The notes under the pieces: model-generated | The model's database searches: none | What the model was told of the DNA's origin: nothing | The model's input: the letters and a program-made list of their open reading frames with translations, nothing else | Source of the DNA: Bacteroidota bacterium | Lineage (GTDB): Bacteria; Bacteroidota; Bacteroidia; Chitinophagales; UBA2359 | Direction: 5' to 3' | Length of the DNA stretch: 8,796 bases | Assembly: GCA_020631675.1 (NCBI GenBank) | Contig: JAHDGT010000174.1 | Span: 1-8,796 of the forward strand | Program-made: the position numbers and the translations under genes | Shown: positions 6,881-8,796 of the stretch, in pieces | How positions within the stretch are numbered: the stretch's first letter is position 1 | How the letters are laid out: every line of letters begins with the position of its first letter

Positions 6881-6900
6881 TAATTTGAAGATTAGGCAAT
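6881..6900 (+). repeat. Copy of an AT-rich intergenic motif
   Basis: TAATTTGAAGATTAGGCAAT matches TAATTTGAAAATTAGCCAAT at 8636-8655 in 18 of 20 positions. It begins 9 bases upstream of the metallophosphatase start codon, so it would lie in that gene's leader. The other copy begins the palindrome after the dehydrogenase gene. Confidence 0.5.
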
Positions 6901-6925
6901 CATACATCATGGCGCATGCCCGCAA
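6897..6925 (-). promoter_or_regulatory. Possible promoter of the metallophosphatase gene
   Basis: On the minus strand, TTG (6925-6923) is followed after 18 nt by TATGATTG (6904-6897), one mismatch from TAnnTTTG. Spacing is right and the site is about 25 bases from the start codon, which would leave a short leader. The mismatch keeps this tentative. Confidence 0.35.
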
Positions 6926-6972
6926 TAAAAGCGTGCTTAGTAAGCCATGAGAAATCGGCACACTGCACGAAA

Positions 6973-7000
6973 TCTCATGTCTCGAGTCTCATGTCTCGGG
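6973..7000 (+). repeat. Two tandem 14-nt units
   Basis: TCTCATGTCTCGAG (6973-6986) is followed directly by TCTCATGTCTCGGG (6987-7000), one difference, and then by TCT. A 7-nt inverted match (CATGAGA, 6946-6952) lies just upstream. It does not code for protein and abuts the hairpin and element copy B that follow. Confidence 0.6.
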
Positions 7001-7006
7001 TCTAAA

Positions 7007-7128
7007 GAAAGCGCAAGCTTTCACTGCGGGCACCGGGCTATCCGTTCTTATTAAGCGCACTGCCTGTCGGTTCGTTGCTGCCTGTTGCGGTGGCTACCTC
7101 TGGGCCGCCCCCGCAACAGGCGCACTCA
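7007..7128 (+). repeat. GC-rich structured intergenic element, copy B
   Basis: Order on the plus strand: a hairpin GAAAGC-GCAA-GCTTTC (7007-7022, a GNRA-type tetraloop if RNA), CTGCGG, box 1 CACCGGGCTATCCGTT (7031-7046), 44 nt, then box 2 TGGCTACCTCTGGGCCGCC (7091-7109). Box 2 lies in the loop of an 11-bp perfect stem GCCTGTTGCGG/CCGCAACAGGC (7080-7090 with 7111-7121). The third box GGCGCACTCA (7119-7128) overlaps the end of the stem. Boxes 1 and 2 are identical to copy A, while the stem sequence is different yet fully paired. The spacer also holds two direct copies of CTGCCTGT (7060-7067, 7079-7086). No ORF of note or transposase goes with it. It is inverted relative to copy A, about 7 kb away. 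Confidence 0.75.
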
Positions 7129-7393
7129 CTCGCCATGCAGCACCCTTAATACCACTGCTATCCCTTGCGCGGCAAATGGCAAGATCAATACATTCAAAGG
7201 TAAAGAAATGCCCGCAGATGTAAATACTCGGGTAGATATAAGCTCAACTTGTTTTAGTTCAAGTACTTAAATTGTTCAGGTAAAGACAACATTACACCTT
7301 ATCATTTCTAAACAGAATAAGCGTAAATTCGCGGCTCGAAACACACAAGTGCTAGTCCACTAGTTTCCTCCTTCTAAAAACACAAATCGATCC
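7129..7393 (+). other. Upstream region of the dehydrogenase gene
   Basis: These 265 bases should hold the promoter of the following gene. No TTG/TAnnTTTG pair with proper spacing is visible; the nearest -7-like match is TAAATTCG at 7324-7331, without a partner. A short stem ACTTG/CAAGT lies near 7248-7265. A 61-codon reading frame starting at 7085 runs through element copy B and has no protein-like features. The 20 bases before the start codon are A-rich, which is typical of ribosome loading sites in this phylum. Confidence 0.4.
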
Positions 7394-8635
7394 ATGAAAG
7401 ATCTACTGAATAAATACCGCTCCCAAAAACCCGCCATCGTATTTGAATGGAATGATCATGAAACCGATGCCGAAGGCTGGGTGGTGATCAATTCTTTACG
7501 CGGGGGTGCCGCGGGCGGTGGCACGCGTATGCGTAAAGGGCTGAACAGAGATGAGGTAGCCGCTTTGGCAAAGATCATGGAGATCAAATTCTCCGTATCA
7601 GGACCAGCGATCGGTGGGGCGAAATCCGGTATTAATTTCGACCCTCGCGACCCGCGTAGAGATGAGGTCTTACAGCGTTGGTTCAAAGCAGTGACGCCTT
7701 TACTGAAACACTACTATGGTACGGGTGGCGACCTGAACGTGGATGAAGTAAAACAAGTGATCCCCATTACGGAAGATTTCGGCTTATGGCACCCTCAAGA
7801 GGGTGTAGTGAACGGGCATTTCCAGCCAAGAGACAATAAAAAGATCCATTTATTAGGGCAATTGCGACAAGGGGTATCTAAAGTAGTAGAAGATGCGAAG
7901 TATGCCCCAATTGGTCGTGGAGAACGCTACTTAGTAGCGGATATGATCACGGGCTATGGCGTTGCAGAATCCATCAGACACTATTACGATATTTACCACC
8001 AGAGTACTTTAGAAGGCAAGCGCATCGTTATACAGGGGTGGGGTAATGTGGCAGGTGCCGCAGGCTTCTACTTAGCACAACAGGGTGCTAAGATCGTAGG
8101 GATCTTAGACCGTTTCCACGGCATCACAGATGAGGAAGGCTTGAGCTTCGAGACCATCTGCGATTTATTCGTCAATAGACAGAACGGCAATAAGCTGTCA
8201 CCTGATTCTCCTAATGTTCGCCCTTCTGAAGAAGTGGGTAAAGCGTTCTGGGATATTCCTTGTGATATTTTCATTCCGGGTGCTGCCTCTAAATTAGTTA
8301 GCCGCGAACAGATAGAGCGTTTATTGGCGGGTGGCTTACAAACCATCTCCTGTGGGGCGAATGATCCTTTTGTGGACAATGATCTGTTCTTCGGAGATAC
8401 CGCTCATTTTGTGGACGAGCAGTGTAGCTTGATCCCTGACTTCATTGCCAATTGTGGTATGGCGCGGGTTTTCGCCTACTTAATGCAAGAAGACATTGAG
8501 ATCAGCGATGAGGCTATTTTCCAAGATGTGAGTGATACGATCCGCAATGCTTTCTTTGAGGTGTTCAAATCCAAAACGTCTAAGACAGAGATCAGCCAGA
8601 CGGCATTGGCGATCGCATTGAAGAAGCTGCTCTAA
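7394..8635 (+). CDS. Glu/Leu/Phe/Val dehydrogenase family enzyme, divergent
   Basis: A 413-residue cytosolic enzyme expected to catalyse reversible oxidative deamination of an L-amino acid to a 2-oxo acid plus ammonia with NAD(P). The dimerisation and substrate domain (about 1-135) has GGAAGGGTRM (37-46), K65 (MEIKFS) and the catalytic-type K77 (GGAKSGI), 12 residues apart as in leucine dehydrogenase. D113 (TGGDLNVDE) sits where the catalytic Asp is expected. The Rossmann domain has TGYGV (186-190), the loop GWGNVAG (215-221) and an acidic D239 after the second strand, which suggests NAD preference. Differences from the usual family: GGGK is GGAK, no GGSxGR motif precedes TGxGV, AEGANGP is replaced by SCGANDP (319-325), and the PDxLANAGG segment reads PDFIANCGM (348-356). 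Substrate therefore cannot be assigned; it may form its own clade. The ATG at 7394 gives a natural N-terminus. It stands alone, and an AT-rich palindrome follows the stop. Confidence 0.85.
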   Translation: MKDLLNKYRSQKPAIVFEWNDHETDAEGWVVINSLRGGAAGGGTRMRKGLNRDEVAALAKIMEIKFSVSGPAIGGAKSGINFDPRDPRRDEVLQRWFKAVTPLLKHYYGTGGDLNVDEVKQVIPITEDFGLWHPQEGVVNGHFQPRDNKKIHLLGQLRQGVSKVVEDAKYAPIGRGERYLVADMITGYGVAESIRHYYDIYHQSTLEGKRIVIQGWGNVAGAAGFYLAQQGAKIVGILDRFHGITDEEGLSFETICDLFVNRQNGNKLSPDSPNVRPSEEVGKAFWDIPCDIFIPGAASKLVSREQIERLLAGGLQTISCGANDPFVDNDLFFGDTAHFVDEQCSLIPDFIANCGMARVFAYLMQEDIEISDEAIFQDVSDTIRNAFFEVFKSKTSKTEISQTALAIALKKLL

Positions 8636-8796
8636 TAATTTGAAAATTAGCCAATGAGTCAATTTGAAAATGCAGGGTACACTATACTGAATTTAGCGTC
8701 ATTTCTTTCATTGAGGTAGTTTAATAAAACCGCAAGTCGATTCGCTAAAGTTTCAGTTCCCTATCATTTTCAAATCTTCAAATTAACTCATTTTCA
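8636..8796. repeat. AT-rich imperfect palindrome reaching the window end
   Basis: Nested inverted arms fold this stretch on itself: ATTTGAAAATG (8662-8672) with CATTTTCAAAT (8765-8775), AGGG (8674-8677) with CCCT (8759-8762), ACTGAA (8686-8691) with TTCAGT (8752-8757), and TTTAGCG (8692-8698) with CGCTAAA (8743-8749). Outside the 11-bp arm both sides carry further TTTGAAAAT-like words, and the left side begins with the motif also seen at 6881-6900. It starts right after the dehydrogenase stop and may act as its terminator, or be a small mobile palindrome. No ORF is present, and the right edge is cut by the window. Confidence 0.6.

Noticed and set aside
6973..7000. CRISPR array
   Set aside because: Only two 14-nt units directly abutting, without spacers or cas genes.
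1..7130. Composite transposon bounded by the two GC-rich element copies
   Set aside because: No transposase or recombinase gene lies between or beside the copies, and the enclosed genes are ordinary chromosomal ones.
7085..7270. 61-codon frame downstream of the metallophosphatase leader
   Set aside because: It runs through structured element copy B and its composition is not protein-like.

Overview
The window comes from the chromosome of a member of the phylum Bacteroidota. Four things point there: a secreted protein with SprB-type repeats and a type A C-terminal sorting domain for the type IX secretion system; a TonB-dependent receptor that begins with a carboxypeptidase-regulatory-like domain; an HU/IHF-family protein of the Bacteroidota subtype; and a promoter ahead of tatA that fits the phylum's TTG-N17-TAnnTTTG consensus. 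Shine-Dalgarno sequences are largely absent, as is usual there. I cannot place it below phylum level from the sequence.

Layout. Positions 1-161 hold the first copy (copy A) of a GC-rich intergenic element, followed by a strong intrinsic terminator (162-203). Then come, all on the minus strand, a T9SS cargo protein (232-1860), a 436-base gap with several hairpins, tatA (about 2297-2479) with a recognisable promoter, a long perfect inverted repeat (2607-2654) and an HU-family gene (2776-3087). A plus-strand outer-membrane TonB-dependent receptor (about 3511-5931) follows and converges, with only 14 bases between the stops, on a Tat-exported metallophosphatase (5946-6872, minus). Positions 6873-7393 are a 521-base gap crowded with repeats, including the second, inverted copy (copy B) of the GC-rich element. 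A Glu/Leu/Phe/Val dehydrogenase family gene (7394-8635, plus) is followed by an AT-rich imperfect palindrome that runs to the window end.

How the genes relate. There is no obvious multi-gene operon; each gene looks like its own transcription unit. A shared theme is the cell envelope: a secreted adhesin-like protein, a TatA subunit, a TonB-dependent receptor and a Tat substrate. TatA could be part of the machinery that exports the metallophosphatase, but no tatC is present here.

The most unusual signal is the GC-rich element pair (2-124 on minus, 7007-7128 on plus). Both copies keep a 19-nt box in the loop of a hairpin whose stem sequence is completely different but still pairs, plus a 16-nt box at an almost fixed distance (42 and 44 nt) and a third short box. 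Conserved loop with compensating stem changes suggests a structured nucleic acid, either RNA or a folded single-stranded DNA, rather than a simple duplicated palindrome. I do not recognise it as a named family.
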